DNA of 64,000 nt from Companilactobacillus suantsaicola (GCF_004745525.1 NZ_RKLY01000010.1:1-64000), one strand, 5' to 3'. Positions 53,452 through 62,102 are shown, counted from the first letter of the stretch. Notes: generated by a model not told the origin, from the letters alone. A program made the numbers and translations.

Positions 53452-55158
53452 ATGCAACTAACATTTTTGAAGAAAAAGAACGTTAAACGAATTCTTGTGA
53501 CTATCTTGACGATACTGCTTTTCTTGGCAGTCAGTGTTCTGGTATTGTACCAAGCACAAATTTTTCAAGGTAAGATCTGGTCATTCTTAGGGACGAGTGA
53601 TGATCGTTTTCACAATATGCGTGTGGAGGGGTTATATCGTTCAGTTCTAAGGCATCAATATTTTCCTTTCGTGAATATGTCATTTATGGATGGCTTTGGA
53701 TATATTGTTGACATCTTTTACTCTGACTTTATTTTGTATCCAGCAGTTTTCCTACGTTTATTGGGTTATTCAAGTGCCCAAGCGATGGTAGGTTTGAACA
53801 TTTTCTTAACCTTTTTGACGATGGGAGTGTCGTTTCTCTGCTTTTACAAGGTTAAAAAGGAATACTGGAGCAGTCTAGTTTTTAGTTTTGTCTACACGTT
53901 ATCGACGTATCGAATGCATGATATTTTATATCGTCATGATTTAGGCGAAGTTGGCACATTTGTCTTCTTACCAATCGCTCTTTTAGGAATTTATGAAATT
54001 TTTTACGGTAAACATCAAAATTGGCTCTATCTAACTTTTGGAATGACGGCAATCATTTATTCGCACGCTATTTCGCCTTTACTGGTAGCAATTCTAATCG
54101 TTATAGTAGCGTTATGCCAAATTAGTGAATTGAAGAAAAATCCTAAGAGATTAGTTTCTCTGGGCTGGTCAGTTTTGTGTTCAATGTTATTAACGGCAGC
54201 GTATTTTTTACCAATGTTGGAACAGTTGAAACATACTAAATTTGTCTTGTCACAGTCCAAACCTAATTTGGTTGCGGCAGCTAATGATTTTTCAGATATG
54301 GCACATGCCAGTTTGAACAATGTCTTTGATCAAGCTAATCCAGGCTTAGTCTTGTTATTTGCGACTATTGTGATTTTTATCTCGGTCTCCAAGATCAAGA
54401 ATCGAGCCGTTTTACATTTCTCTTTGATCGGGGCCATAATGTTGCTCTGTAGTACAAGGTTGTTCCCATGGGAGCTCTTTAATAAGACGCCACTAAGAAT
54501 GATTCAATTTCCTTGGCGTTTCTACATGATTGCTTCAATTTTGTTGGCAGTCTTTATCGCTGATGATCCATTGAATATTTTCCAGAAGAGAACAATGAAA
54601 ATCTTATTGATGGTTTTTGTGACTTTAACAACCGTTTCTTCAGCGTATCGTTTAGTTTCCGCTTCACCACTGCAAAAAAATACCTATCAGACATACAGCA
54701 AGCAATTGCCATATAGTATTGGGGCAGGGCAAGAATATTTACCAGTCGGAACTAACGTTAGTGAATTGCAACGGAGTTCTCATAAGGCGAAGGTCGTTGA
54801 TGGGAAAGCTCGAATTTCTGATTTCAAGCAATACGGCACCGGACTTAGTTTTAATTTTAAACACGCTAAAGATGCCAAAATAGATTTGCCGATCATTGGT
54901 TATTATGGTTTCCAAAGTACTCAATCAAAAGGTAAAGTTTCAACCTTGAAGATGGATAAGGAAAACAATAATCTAGCCCAAGTGACTGTGAATGGGAAAG
55001 GTAAGGTAGTGGTAGATTACTTTGAAACCACGACTCAGAAGTTGTCGCGCCGGATCTCATTTTTGTCATTAATAATTATCTTGGCAGTTCTGTTCATCAA
55101 CAAATTGAATTTGATAGATCTCAGTAAAATCGAAGGTTTTAAAAAAGAGAGTAAGTAG
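53452..55158 (+). CDS. Polytopic PTPS-related membrane protein 2
   Basis: A 568-residue paralogue of the preceding protein with the same topology and motifs: WSFLGTSDDRFHNMRVEGLY (its DD pair in the first outer loop), YSDFILYPAVFLRL, LGEVGTFVFLP, FPWRFYMIA and YSIGAGQEYLP. It starts 36 bp after the first gene, with AGAAAGG upstream of the ATG. A TATAAT overlaps the stop codon of gene 1, so it may have its own promoter. The pair arose by tandem duplication; different acceptors are possible. Confidence 0.75.
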   Translation: MQLTFLKKKNVKRILVTILTILLFLAVSVLVLYQAQIFQGKIWSFLGTSDDRFHNMRVEGLYRSVLRHQYFPFVNMSFMDGFGYIVDIFYSDFILYPAVFLRLLGYSSAQAMVGLNIFLTFLTMGVSFLCFYKVKKEYWSSLVFSFVYTLSTYRMHDILYRHDLGEVGTFVFLPIALLGIYEIFYGKHQNWLYLTFGMTAIIYSHAISPLLVAILIVIVALCQISELKKNPKRLVSLGWSVLCSMLLTAAYFLPMLEQLKHTKFVLSQSKPNLVAAANDFSDMAHASLNNVFDQANPGLVLLFATIVIFISVSKIKNRAVLHFSLIGAIMLLCSTRLFPWELFNKTPLRMIQFPWRFYMIASILLAVFIADDPLNIFQKRTMKILLMVFVTLTTVSSAYRLVSASPLQKNTYQTYSKQLPYSIGAGQEYLPVGTNVSELQRSSHKAKVVDGKARISDFKQYGTGLSFNFKHAKDAKIDLPIIGYYGFQSTQSKGKVSTLKMDKENNNLAQVTVNGKGKVVVDYFETTTQKLSRRISFLSLIIILAVLFINKLNLIDLSKIEGFKKESK

Positions 55159-55181
55159 TCTGAAAAAATTTAACTAAAAAA

Positions 55182-55227
55182 GAATAGCCCCGTGGTAATC
55201 GAAGTTCAATTACCACGGGGCTATTTG
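55182..55227. terminator. Strong bidirectional terminator
   Basis: Perfect arms AATAGCCCCGTGGTAAT and ATTACCACGGGGCTATT with a 9 nt loop. Confidence 0.88.
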
Positions 55228-55272
55228 CCTTAATACTCGGGAGTTGCTCATGTCCTGTCCCGTTCTTTAGTT

Positions 55273-55401
55273 GAAACGAGTTACACAAGAGCAACTCCCT
55301 CCGAGATAACAAAATTTCAGGAATCACTCGCAAAGTGCGACGAGTAATTCCTGAAATTACGTTATCCTCCTGGAGCTGACCGCTCTTGTTCCACTCTCTT
55401 A
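55273..55401 (-). repeat. Family B structured repeat, copy 4 (tandem)
   Basis: Read on the minus strand it starts AGAGAGTGGAACAAGAGC and ends GCTCTTGTGTAACTCGTTTC. The distal stem is changed wholly compared with the other copies (ATTTCAGGAATT against GATTCCTGAAAT), and a CGCACTTTGCG hairpin is kept. It follows copy 3 directly, in the same orientation. Confidence 0.75.
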
Positions 55402-55403
55402 TT

Positions 55404-55529
55404 GAAACGAGTTACACAAGCCAGACTCAGCCATATAGCTACATTCCCCAAATCACACACAAGACCGGTGTGCAATTCGTGGAATTAGGCTATCTGTCTG
55501 AGTCTAATCGGGCTTGTTCCACTCTCTTA
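55404..55529 (-). repeat. Family B structured repeat, copy 3 (3' UTR of the CNNM gene)
   Basis: Read on the minus strand it starts with TAAGAGAGTGGAACAAGCCC, in which TAA is the stop codon of the CNNM gene, and ends GGCTTGTGTAACTCGTTTC. The inner stem is AGACTCAG/CTGAGTCT. It shares ATAGCCTAATTCCACGAATT and GATTTGGGGAATGTAGCTAT with copies 1 and 2. Confidence 0.8.
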
Positions 55530-56915
55530 TTCTTTCAGGTCATCAACATCAGTTAATGAAGCGAGATTATCTTGTTTTGTGACAGCTTCTTTATCAATTT
55601 TTACTTTGAACCAGTTAACGAAACCGTGATCGAATTCGGCAACTTTGAACTTGAAATTACCAAGTTTGAATTCAAAGTTTTTTTGAATATTAGGATACTT
55701 TTCAATAATGTAACCACCAACGGTGATGATATCAGAATCTTGAAATTCTGGGATGTCGGTTCTGAAGTAACGTTCGAAATCATAAAGCGTAGTCTTACCA
55801 GAAACGTTATAAGAACCATCATCATTTTTAACGATATATTCATCAGAAACATCATCAATTTCATCTTTAACGGTTCCAAAGAGCTCTTCGTAAATATCTT
55901 TATCGGTAACGATACCACTAGTCCCACCGTATTCATCAACAACAATAACGATAGGAGTTTGTTTCTTGATCATCTTAGATAAGATATCTTGAATTGGCAT
56001 AGTTTCTGGTACGGTATTGACTGATCTCAAAATACGACTGATACCAACATCACCGTCAACTTGGTTTTGACGGACAATATCGTAAGCATAGACATATCCG
56101 AGAACCTTATCTTTATCATTATCAGCTACAACTGGGAATCTGGAAAATCCTTGTTGAAGGTAATCTTTGATAACGTCTTTAACCTTATCGGTAATATCGA
56201 CAACGTAAAGGCTAGTCCGATCGACCATGATATCTTTAGCGACCTTATCATTTAATTCGAAGGCACGCTGCATAAAGATAACATCATCTGGTTCCATGTC
56301 GCCACCCTTGATTGAAGACTTAGATAGTCTTAAAATTTCGGATTGCGAGAAGACTTCGTTTTCTGAATCAGCAGGTTTCATTCCCATTAAACGGACGATT
56401 CCTGAAGCCGAAACGTTTAGTAACCAAACGAATGGATAAACTGCTAAGTGGAAAAATCTCAATGGTGTAACGACTAACATGAGCATTGTCATTGGCATAT
56501 CAATTGAAATGTTCTTTGGCACGATTTCTGTCAAAACAACTTCCAAATAAGTAAGTAAGAGCACACCAACAATCGAGCTGAGTGCATGTAAACCGCTACT
56601 GCCACCAGCAGAGATATGAGCTACGCCGAACACTTCTACTAAAAGATATTCAATTGTGCTTTCACCAATCCAACCTAAGATGATACCAGCGATACTAGTA
56701 CCAACTTGAGTGGTTGATAAGTACTCGTTGAGGTTGTTGACCATCATTAGAGCACGTTTGAGTTTTTTTACATTACCATCGCCCTTAGCAATTGCATCTT
56801 CCAGTTGACTTGACCTAGTTTGAACTAAAGCAAACTCGGCAGCAACAAAGAAGAAGGCAAAAATAAAGGTTAAGAGAATGATAATAAAATTAGTTGTAAT
56901 TGTAGAACTTGACAA
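55527..56915 (-). CDS. CNNM/CBS-domain membrane protein (hemolysin C family)
   Basis: A 462-residue protein: DUF21/CNNM transmembrane domain with four hydrophobic segments (about 5-200), a CBS pair (about 220-340) and a C-terminal CorC_HlyC domain (about 360-445, VGGYIIEKYP). Family members are linked to magnesium or cobalt efflux and sodium-coupled transport. The start is TTG with AAGGGGA at 9 nt; the frame extends 15 codons further without a ribosome site. The stop codon is the first base triplet of a family B element. Confidence 0.88.
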   Translation of the reverse strand: MSSSTITTNFIIILLTFIFAFFFVAAEFALVQTRSSQLEDAIAKGDGNVKKLKRALMMVNNLNEYLSTTQVGTSIAGIILGWIGESTIEYLLVEVFGVAHISAGGSSGLHALSSIVGVLLLTYLEVVLTEIVPKNISIDMPMTMLMLVVTPLRFFHLAVYPFVWLLNVSASGIVRLMGMKPADSENEVFSQSEILRLSKSSIKGGDMEPDDVIFMQRAFELNDKVAKDIMVDRTSLYVVDITDKVKDVIKDYLQQGFSRFPVVADNDKDKVLGYVYAYDIVRQNQVDGDVGISRILRSVNTVPETMPIQDILSKMIKKQTPIVIVVDEYGGTSGIVTDKDIYEELFGTVKDEIDDVSDEYIVKNDDGSYNVSGKTTLYDFERYFRTDIPEFQDSDIITVGGYIIEKYPNIQKNFEFKLGNFKFKVAEFDHGFVNWFKVKIDKEAVTKQDNLASLTDVDDLKE

Positions 56916-57080
56916 TATATGATTTCCCCTTCTGTTCTTGTAAAGTGAATTATACACCAAAGAAAAACCGACTGTGTCGGCTAAGAGTAAATATTTTATT
57001 AATACACCTTTAGTATATCCATTTTCATGGTTAAAATATAGCGAGGATGATTTTTAATTTGAACTACAGTGATTTTGTGG

Positions 57081-57109
57081 TTGAAAGTCGAAAATATTAT
57101 TTTTATAAT
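57081..57109 (+). promoter_or_regulatory. Promoter of the MerR-like gene
   Basis: TTGAAA (57081-57086), exactly 17 bp spacer, TATAAT (57104-57109). Confidence 0.75.
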
Positions 57110-57141
57110 GGAGAGAATGAAACAACCTTGGGGGAATCCTT

Positions 57142-57702
57142 TTGACTAAAGTAAAAAGCAATAACTTATTAACTCCTGCACAAGCTGCCAAGAATTTAGG
57201 AATCAGTGTAGCCACATTGCGTAAATACTCATTGATCGTAGAAAAGACTACGGCCAACAATCAATATTTTGAACGTAACAGTCAAAATAATCGTTTGTAT
57301 ACGCAAAAAAATATCGAAAATTTTAAGGAAATGGTGAAATTAAGCCATGGTCCTAAAATGACTCTGGAAACTTCTGCAATGCAGATTTTCCCAGCTGCTG
57401 ATGCCAAAATTGAAGAATCTAACGGGGACAACAAAAAAGTCGAAGAATTACAAGTGACTGTTGCTAAATTAGAATCTGAAAATAAGAAACGTGAATTGAC
57501 GATCAAAGAGTTACAAGAAGAACTCAATGATGCTCAAAAAGCCAAAGAACAATTACAAGTTGAACTTGATACTTTGAAACAACAAGCTCAAGAAAAAGTT
57601 CAAAGTGCTGATTCACATGAAGATGAAACTATTAAAGAACGTGTAAATGAAAAGGTAAGTGACGACAAAAAAGGTCACTGGTGGAACAAGTTTATGAACT
57701 AA
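57142..57702 (+). CDS. MerR-like HTH and coiled-coil protein
   Basis: A 186-residue protein. Residues 9-35 are a MerR-like helix-turn-helix (LTPAQAAKNLGISVATLRKY). Residues 95-150 are a long coiled coil (VEELQVTVAKLESENKKREL and onwards). The end is WWNKFMN. The layout resembles RacA-like or plasmid/chromosome-anchoring DNA-binding proteins rather than classical MerR regulators. The start is TTG behind GGGGGAATCC. Monocistronic with a clear promoter. Confidence 0.72.
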   Translation: MTKVKSNNLLTPAQAAKNLGISVATLRKYSLIVEKTTANNQYFERNSQNNRLYTQKNIENFKEMVKLSHGPKMTLETSAMQIFPAADAKIEESNGDNKKVEELQVTVAKLESENKKRELTIKELQEELNDAQKAKEQLQVELDTLKQQAQEKVQSADSHEDETIKERVNEKVSDDKKGHWWNKFMN

Positions 57703-57743
57703 CCAGCCAATTAAGTCTATGATATCAACCTTTGTCGCAATCG

Positions 57744-57781
57744 GGTCGTACCAAAATGTTGTTTTTGGTGCGGCTTTTTTA
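57744..57781 (+). terminator. Terminator
   Basis: Arms GTCGTACCAAAA and TTTTGGTGCGGC followed by six T. Confidence 0.75.
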
Positions 57782-57823
57782 TGTATAATTAATCCTTGTG
57801 ATAACAACTTAGGAGGATTAATT

Positions 57824-58723
57824 TTGAAATTAGCAATGATTGGGTTAGGCAAGATGGGAATCAATTTAACAGAAAATTTGATTCGCAATGGAAATGAAGT
57901 AGTGGCATTCGATTTGAACGACGCTGCCAGAAACGATGCTTCAACACTAGGCGCACACGTTGAAAAGACTTTGGAAGACGCGGTTAAAGAATTAAGTGCT
58001 CCTCGTATTGTGTGGGTAATGTTACCTGCAGGTAATCCAACAAACGAAACAATTGATAAACTTAGTGAGATCCTTGATCAGGATGATATTGTGATTGATG
58101 GGGGAAATTCATTCTTCGAAGACTCATTAAGACACAACAAAATTTTGACTGATAAGCAAATTAAATTCTTTGATGTCGGAACTTCTGGTGGTATGAGTGG
58201 TGCTAATCGTGATGGTAACTTCATGATTGGTGGCGACGATCCAGAAACTTTCGCTTATATTGAACCAATTTTTAAAGGAATCGCTCAAACAGACGGTTAC
58301 CTTTACACAGGAAAAGCCGGTAGCGGTCACTACTTGAAGATGGTTCACAACGGAATCGAATACGGAATGATGCAAGCTATCGCTGAAGGATTCGATGTTT
58401 TGACACATAGCCAATTTGATTACAATAACGAAGCAGTTGCCAAAGTTTGGGAACACGGTTCAGTTATTCGTGGTTGGTTGATGGAATTAACACAATCAGC
58501 ATTTTCAAAAGATCCTAATTTAGACGAAATCAAAGGCGTTATGCATTCATCAGGTGAAGGTAAGTGGACACTCGATGAAGCCTTGAAATTACAAGTTCCA
58601 ACTCCAGTTATTGCTGCTTCATTAATGATGCGTTATCGTTCACTAGAAGATGATACCTTTACTGGAAAAGTTGTCGCTGCCCTAAGAAACGAGTTCGGCG
58701 GCCATGATGTTGACAAGAAATAA
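57824..58723 (+). CDS. gnd: 6-phosphogluconate dehydrogenase, short (YqeC/GndA-like) form
   Basis: A 299-residue enzyme that decarboxylates 6-phosphogluconate to ribulose-5-phosphate. The Rossmann motif is GLGKMG (7-12). Active-site stretches are IDGGNSFFEDS, DVGTSGGMSGA and KMVHNGIEYGMMQ, the last with the catalytic Lys and substrate-binding residues. At about 300 residues it belongs to the short, often NAD-linked group and not the 470-residue class. The start is TTG, 7 nt after AGGAGG; longer frames run through the upstream terminator. Confidence 0.92.
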   Translation: MKLAMIGLGKMGINLTENLIRNGNEVVAFDLNDAARNDASTLGAHVEKTLEDAVKELSAPRIVWVMLPAGNPTNETIDKLSEILDQDDIVIDGGNSFFEDSLRHNKILTDKQIKFFDVGTSGGMSGANRDGNFMIGGDDPETFAYIEPIFKGIAQTDGYLYTGKAGSGHYLKMVHNGIEYGMMQAIAEGFDVLTHSQFDYNNEAVAKVWEHGSVIRGWLMELTQSAFSKDPNLDEIKGVMHSSGEGKWTLDEALKLQVPTPVIAASLMMRYRSLEDDTFTGKVVAALRNEFGGHDVDKK

Positions 58724-58760
58724 CCTGTTTCATAAATTAAAGTAAAAATTAACAGATACA

Positions 58761-58819
58761 AAAAAGAGGATATTACCATATTGCAGGACTCTGCAATATT
58801 AGTAATATCCTCTTTTTTT
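58761..58819. repeat. Family C palindrome, copy 4 (terminator of gnd)
   Basis: Arms AAGAGGATATTAC and GTAATATCCTCTT around ATTGCAG/CTGCAAT, with A and T runs outside. Outer arms are identical to the copy at 32972, and the left flank (AAAATTAACA) is shared too. Confidence 0.75.
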
Positions 58820-58977
58820 CCTCTGTTTTTTTGCCGAATTAACCCAACCAAAAAGAATGGCACTTACTTTGGTTATAAAAGATACAGAAAGGTTTTATTA
58901 ACGGTATTTCCATTAGAAATGACCTCTTGTTTTTCTCTTTTTTAATGATAAATGAATAAAAAAATAAACCTATGATC

Positions 58978-59139
58978 TAGTCCGGAGCACAATCCCTGTG
59001 ATGACTCAGCCGCCAAATTCTTGTTAGTGCTTTAGCACTTACAAGAAGACCTAGTTTTGAGATTTTGCGTACTTTGCAAAAGCTCAAAATAGCGTCGGCC
59101 GCGTTCCAGCTCATCACAGGGATTGTGCGGAGGACGGCA
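58978..59139 (+). repeat. Family A structured repeat, copy 7
   Basis: Closing stem ACAATCCCTGTGATGA/TCATCACAGGGATTGT. Compared with copy 4 (ACAAGCCC/GGGCTTGT) a G-C pair is replaced by T-A on both sides, a clear compensated change. Otherwise nearly identical to copy 4. Confidence 0.88.
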
Positions 59140-59183
59140 ATTTACACTAACTCACTAACCAAACTAGAACGATATCCCTTACT

Positions 59184-59211
59184 TTGCTTACCACAATCTT
59201 TGAATTATAAT
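59184..59211 (+). promoter_or_regulatory. Promoter of the crcB pair
   Basis: TTGCTT (59184-59189), 16 bp spacer, TATAAT (59206-59211). Confidence 0.65.
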
Positions 59212-59243
59212 AAAACTATATTAATTTCACGAGGAGTTCATTA

Positions 59244-59648
59244 ATGAAAAGGTTAAAAGTTTTTGGATTGTTATTGATTGGAGCGTTTATCGGTAGTAAT
59301 TTAAGATATTTGGAAAGTTTAGTTTTCAAGCCACAAGATGGTTTTCCATTAGGAACTTTAGTTGCTAATTTAAGTGGAGCGCTAGTTTTGCCATTTCTGA
59401 TTCATTACTTGCAAGACCGATATCACCTTTCTACTAATACTATTTTGACCTTGAGTACGGGATTATTAGGCTCTTATACGACTTTTTCAACCTTCACTGC
59501 TGATTCCTTTCGACTGTTTCAAAACGGTCAATGGTGGCTACTTTTTTGGTATCTGACCGTTACGATGGTCGGAGGGTTTCTCGTAGCGTTACTAGGAAAT
59601 TATTGGGCTGCTAGTCAGGCATTTAACGATTGGAGCAAGCGCAAATGA
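59244..59648 (+). CDS. crcB: Fluoride channel CrcB/FluC subunit 1
   Basis: A 134-residue four-helix membrane protein that exports fluoride. Family marks are GAFIGSNLRY near the N-terminus, GTLVANLSGALV and the phenylalanine stretch LLGSYTTFSTFT. CGAGGAG precedes the ATG. Paired FluC genes encode the two halves of a heterodimeric channel in many Gram-positives. The end overlaps the next gene by 4 bp. Confidence 0.92.
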   Translation: MKRLKVFGLLLIGAFIGSNLRYLESLVFKPQDGFPLGTLVANLSGALVLPFLIHYLQDRYHLSTNTILTLSTGLLGSYTTFSTFTADSFRLFQNGQWWLLFWYLTVTMVGGFLVALLGNYWAASQAFNDWSKRK

Positions 59649-59986
59649 ATTTTTTAGTTGTAGGTTTTGGAGCGGCAGTTGGGGCTTTTGTCCGTAATGA
59701 GTTCACTTTGCTGCAAGTTAAAATCAAAATAGATTTTCCCATTATAACGCTACTGATCAACGTTTTAGGAGCGTTACTACTGGGAGTATTAACTGCACAA
59801 ATTCGTAGCGGTGTATTATTATTACTATTAGGTACCGGATTTTGTGGAGGTTTCACTACTTTTGGAACTTTCAACATGGAATTAAGTCAGCTATTTTTTC
59901 AACGTCGCTTTATGGCGTGTCTTCTTTACTTTGTTTTGACTTATTTATTTGGTATCCTTGGTTTTATTATTGGTATTCGAATTTAG
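59645..59986 (+). CDS. crcB: Fluoride channel CrcB/FluC subunit 2
   Basis: A 113-residue partner of the preceding subunit, with GAAVGAFVRNEF, TLLINVLGALLLG and TGFCGGFTTFGTFN. The ATG overlaps the stop codon of subunit 1 (ATGA), which indicates coupled translation and equal amounts. GGAGC lies 8 nt upstream. No fluoride riboswitch is seen ahead of the pair. Confidence 0.92.
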   Translation: MNFLVVGFGAAVGAFVRNEFTLLQVKIKIDFPIITLLINVLGALLLGVLTAQIRSGVLLLLLGTGFCGGFTTFGTFNMELSQLFFQRRFMACLLYFVLTYLFGILGFIIGIRI

Positions 59987-60070
59987 AGTTCTTGTTCAGG
60001 GTTAGTTATAAAGAAGCTTTAATAGTGATATTTAATTATTATTTTTGAAATAAATAATAGAACTAAAATT

Positions 60071-60232
60071 TAGTCTGGAGCACAAGCCCTGTGATGACTC
60101 AGCCGCCAAATTCTTGTTAGTGCTTTAGCACTTACAAGAAGGCCAATCTTTGAGATTTTTCCGAACTTGAAAAAGCTCAAAGTTGCGCCGGCAGCGTTCC
60201 AGCTCATCACAGGGCTTGTGCGGAAGACGGCA
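60071..60232 (+). repeat. Family A structured repeat, copy 8
   Basis: Closing stem as in copy 4 (ACAAGCCCTGTGATGA/TCATCACAGGGCTTGT). The third arm is changed in both strands: CTTTGAGATTTTTCC...GAAAAAGCTCAAAG. It ends 45 bp before the DUF805 start with no promoter between, so it may lie in that operon's leader. Confidence 0.88.
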
Positions 60233-60277
60233 GTTAACACTAACACAGTTAAGAGCCGAATTTAGGAGAAATTTAAA

Positions 60278-60694
60278 ATGAAAGAATCAGTTTGGAATGA
60301 AAGTTTTCGTCCCGGAATCTTTGCTTCAACAAAATTATATTTTCAAGATTTATTCGTCGGCGCAAAACGTATGAGTCGTAAGGACTTTTGGTGGGGCTTT
60401 TTAGGAATGTCAGTTGTCGCTTTTGTGATTATGGGCTTATTAGGCTTTATCATTACTAAAATGCCAGTTGATGATTTTTACTGGAGTTCAATCGTTGGTG
60501 TCGCCTTTGCAATTACTTGGGGTTATTATTTGATTTCTATTTTTACCGCTGCCATTCGCAGATTGCATGATCGTAAAATGCGTGGTTGGTGGGTCCTTTT
60601 ACCAATTATTCCAGTAATTGGTGATATAGCGTTAATTATCTTGTTGTGTTTACCACAAAGAGATTTTGGTAATCAATGGAATAGAACACTCTAA
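60278..60694 (+). CDS. DUF805 membrane protein
   Basis: A 138-residue inner-membrane protein of the DUF805 family: MSRKDFWWGF start of the domain, three or four membrane segments, and the family hallmark RRLHDRKMRGWW (about 94-105). Function unknown. TTTAGGAG precedes the ATG. First gene of an operon with the SRAP and rlmA genes (11 and 2 bp gaps). Confidence 0.88.
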   Translation: MKESVWNESFRPGIFASTKLYFQDLFVGAKRMSRKDFWWGFLGMSVVAFVIMGLLGFIITKMPVDDFYWSSIVGVAFAITWGYYLISIFTAAIRRLHDRKMRGWWVLLPIIPVIGDIALIILLCLPQRDFGNQWNRTL

Positions 60695-60705
60695 GAGGTG
60701 GAAAA

Positions 60706-61272
60706 ATGTGTGGACGTTTTTTGTTTCAGCCGGATCAAAATGAGGAGATCGGGCGAATTTTTAAATTAGCCTATGATGCCGGATATGATGTTAAAGTTGG
60801 TGAAGTTTTCCCAACTGATGAAACGACCTTGATAGTAGCCGGTCCAAAACAAGTTAAAGTAGTTGGCATGAAGTGGGGCTTTCCCGGTTTTAAAAAAGGC
60901 CAATCAATTATCAATGCGCGTAGCGAAACCGTTCAAGAAAAAAAGATGTTCGCAGATTCCTTTTTGAAACGCCGTTGTGTTTATCCGACGACGGGTTTCT
61001 TTGAATGGAATAAAGCTAAGCAAAAATATAAATTCAATTTCAGTAACGACCCGCAAACCTTATTTATCGCTGGTTGTTACAATTATTTTGATAGCGTCCC
61101 ACAAAGTATTTTGTTTACGACTCAACCAAATGAATCGATGATTCAGATACATGATCGAATGCCACTGATTTTACGAAAAAATCAGATCAACGCTTGGATT
61201 TATGATAACCAATTCGCTATTGATTTTATCAACGCCGAGATGCCACAATTAGTTTCTGAGGAACAGGGGTAG
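60706..61272 (+). CDS. SRAP (HMCES/YedK-like) abasic-site shield protein
   Basis: A 188-residue SOS-response-associated peptidase family protein. These proteins crosslink through Cys2 to abasic sites in single-stranded DNA and protect them from cleavage. Cys2 follows the initiator Met (MCGRF), with Asn70 in INARSE, Glu100 in GFFEW and His149 in HDRMP. The length is a little shorter than usual (about 220). GAGGTGG precedes the ATG. Confidence 0.92.
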   Translation: MCGRFLFQPDQNEEIGRIFKLAYDAGYDVKVGEVFPTDETTLIVAGPKQVKVVGMKWGFPGFKKGQSIINARSETVQEKKMFADSFLKRRCVYPTTGFFEWNKAKQKYKFNFSNDPQTLFIAGCYNYFDSVPQSILFTTQPNESMIQIHDRMPLILRKNQINAWIYDNQFAIDFINAEMPQLVSEEQG

Positions 61273-61274
61273 TA

Positions 61275-62102
61275 ATGAATAATAAAATTCAAAAATTTAG
61301 TAACAGTCAAAATTTTTTCCAGTGTCCAATCTGTGGAAAAAGTTTGAAATTGGTTGATAACAGTTTGATGTGTGGAGAAAATCATTGTTTCGACATTTCC
61401 AAAAAAGGATTTGTCGATTTTATTTTGAATGCCAAACTGCAAAAAAATTATGACCTAGCTTCGTTTGAGAACCGCCATATAGTCTTAGAACACGGCATGT
61501 ATGACCACATTGCTAATAAACTAGTGGATTTAGTGAATCACTATCAGTTGAAAAATTTGTTAGATGTAGGTTGCGGCGAAGGTTATTACGCTAAGAAGTT
61601 GAGTGAAGTAGCGGAAAATGTTTTAGCGTTTGATATTTCTAAAGACTCGATTCAATTAGCTGCTAAAGGAGTTAATACGCCAGTCGAGTGGTTCGTTGGC
61701 GATTTAGCCCACTTACCAATTCAAAAACAAGTTATTTCCGGAATAATCGATGTTTTCTCACCAGCTAATTACGAGGAATTTAAGCGAATCTTGCAGCCAG
61801 GTGGTTATGTTTTAAAAGTGATACCTAATCAATCTCACGTTAAGGAATTACGTGAAGTTGCCAAAGATCAATTGAAACAGGCTGAATATTCAAATAAAAA
61901 AGTTCTCGACTATTTTGAAGAACATTATCAATTAGTTGACCAAATTGACGTTACAAAGACTTATCAAGTGTCCAAACTAGAACGTAACGCTTTTATCAAT
62001 ATGACACCGTTATTGTTCAACGTCGATAAGAGTAAAATTGACTGGACAAAGGTCAATGAAATTACCGTTGGATCAACGATTTTAGTTGGTCAACGTAAAT
62101 AA
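61275..62102 (+). CDS. rlmA: 23S rRNA (guanine-N1) methyltransferase RlmA
   Basis: A 275-residue methyltransferase of the RlmA family that modifies G745 or G748 of 23S rRNA; the Gram-positive TlrB type modifies G748 and affects tylosin binding. An N-terminal zinc finger (CPIC, CGENHC; Cys17, 20, 33 and His37) precedes a SAM-binding domain with LLDVGCGEGYYA (about 94-105). It starts 2 bp after the SRAP gene and ends at a terminator. Confidence 0.9.
   Translation: MNNKIQKFSNSQNFFQCPICGKSLKLVDNSLMCGENHCFDISKKGFVDFILNAKLQKNYDLASFENRHIVLEHGMYDHIANKLVDLVNHYQLKNLLDVGCGEGYYAKKLSEVAENVLAFDISKDSIQLAAKGVNTPVEWFVGDLAHLPIQKQVISGIIDVFSPANYEEFKRILQPGGYVLKVIPNQSHVKELREVAKDQLKQAEYSNKKVLDYFEEHYQLVDQIDVTKTYQVSKLERNAFINMTPLLFNVDKSKIDWTKVNEITVGSTILVGQRK

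Noticed and set aside
55273-55529. Tandem repeats as a possible CRISPR array
   Set aside because: There are only two units of about 130 bp with internal palindromes. No short repeat-spacer pattern and no cas genes are present.
55572-55982. 136-codon plus-strand frame
   Set aside because: It is an antisense shadow of the CNNM gene, low in complexity and without a ribosome site.
57719-57823. Longer N-terminus for the 6-phosphogluconate dehydrogenase
   Set aside because: It would run through a terminator. The TTG at 57824 follows AGGAGG and starts directly at the Rossmann strand.
59140-59243. Fluoride riboswitch before the crcB pair
   Set aside because: I looked for the conserved crcB-motif pseudoknot segments upstream of the ATG and found none; only a plain promoter is visible.
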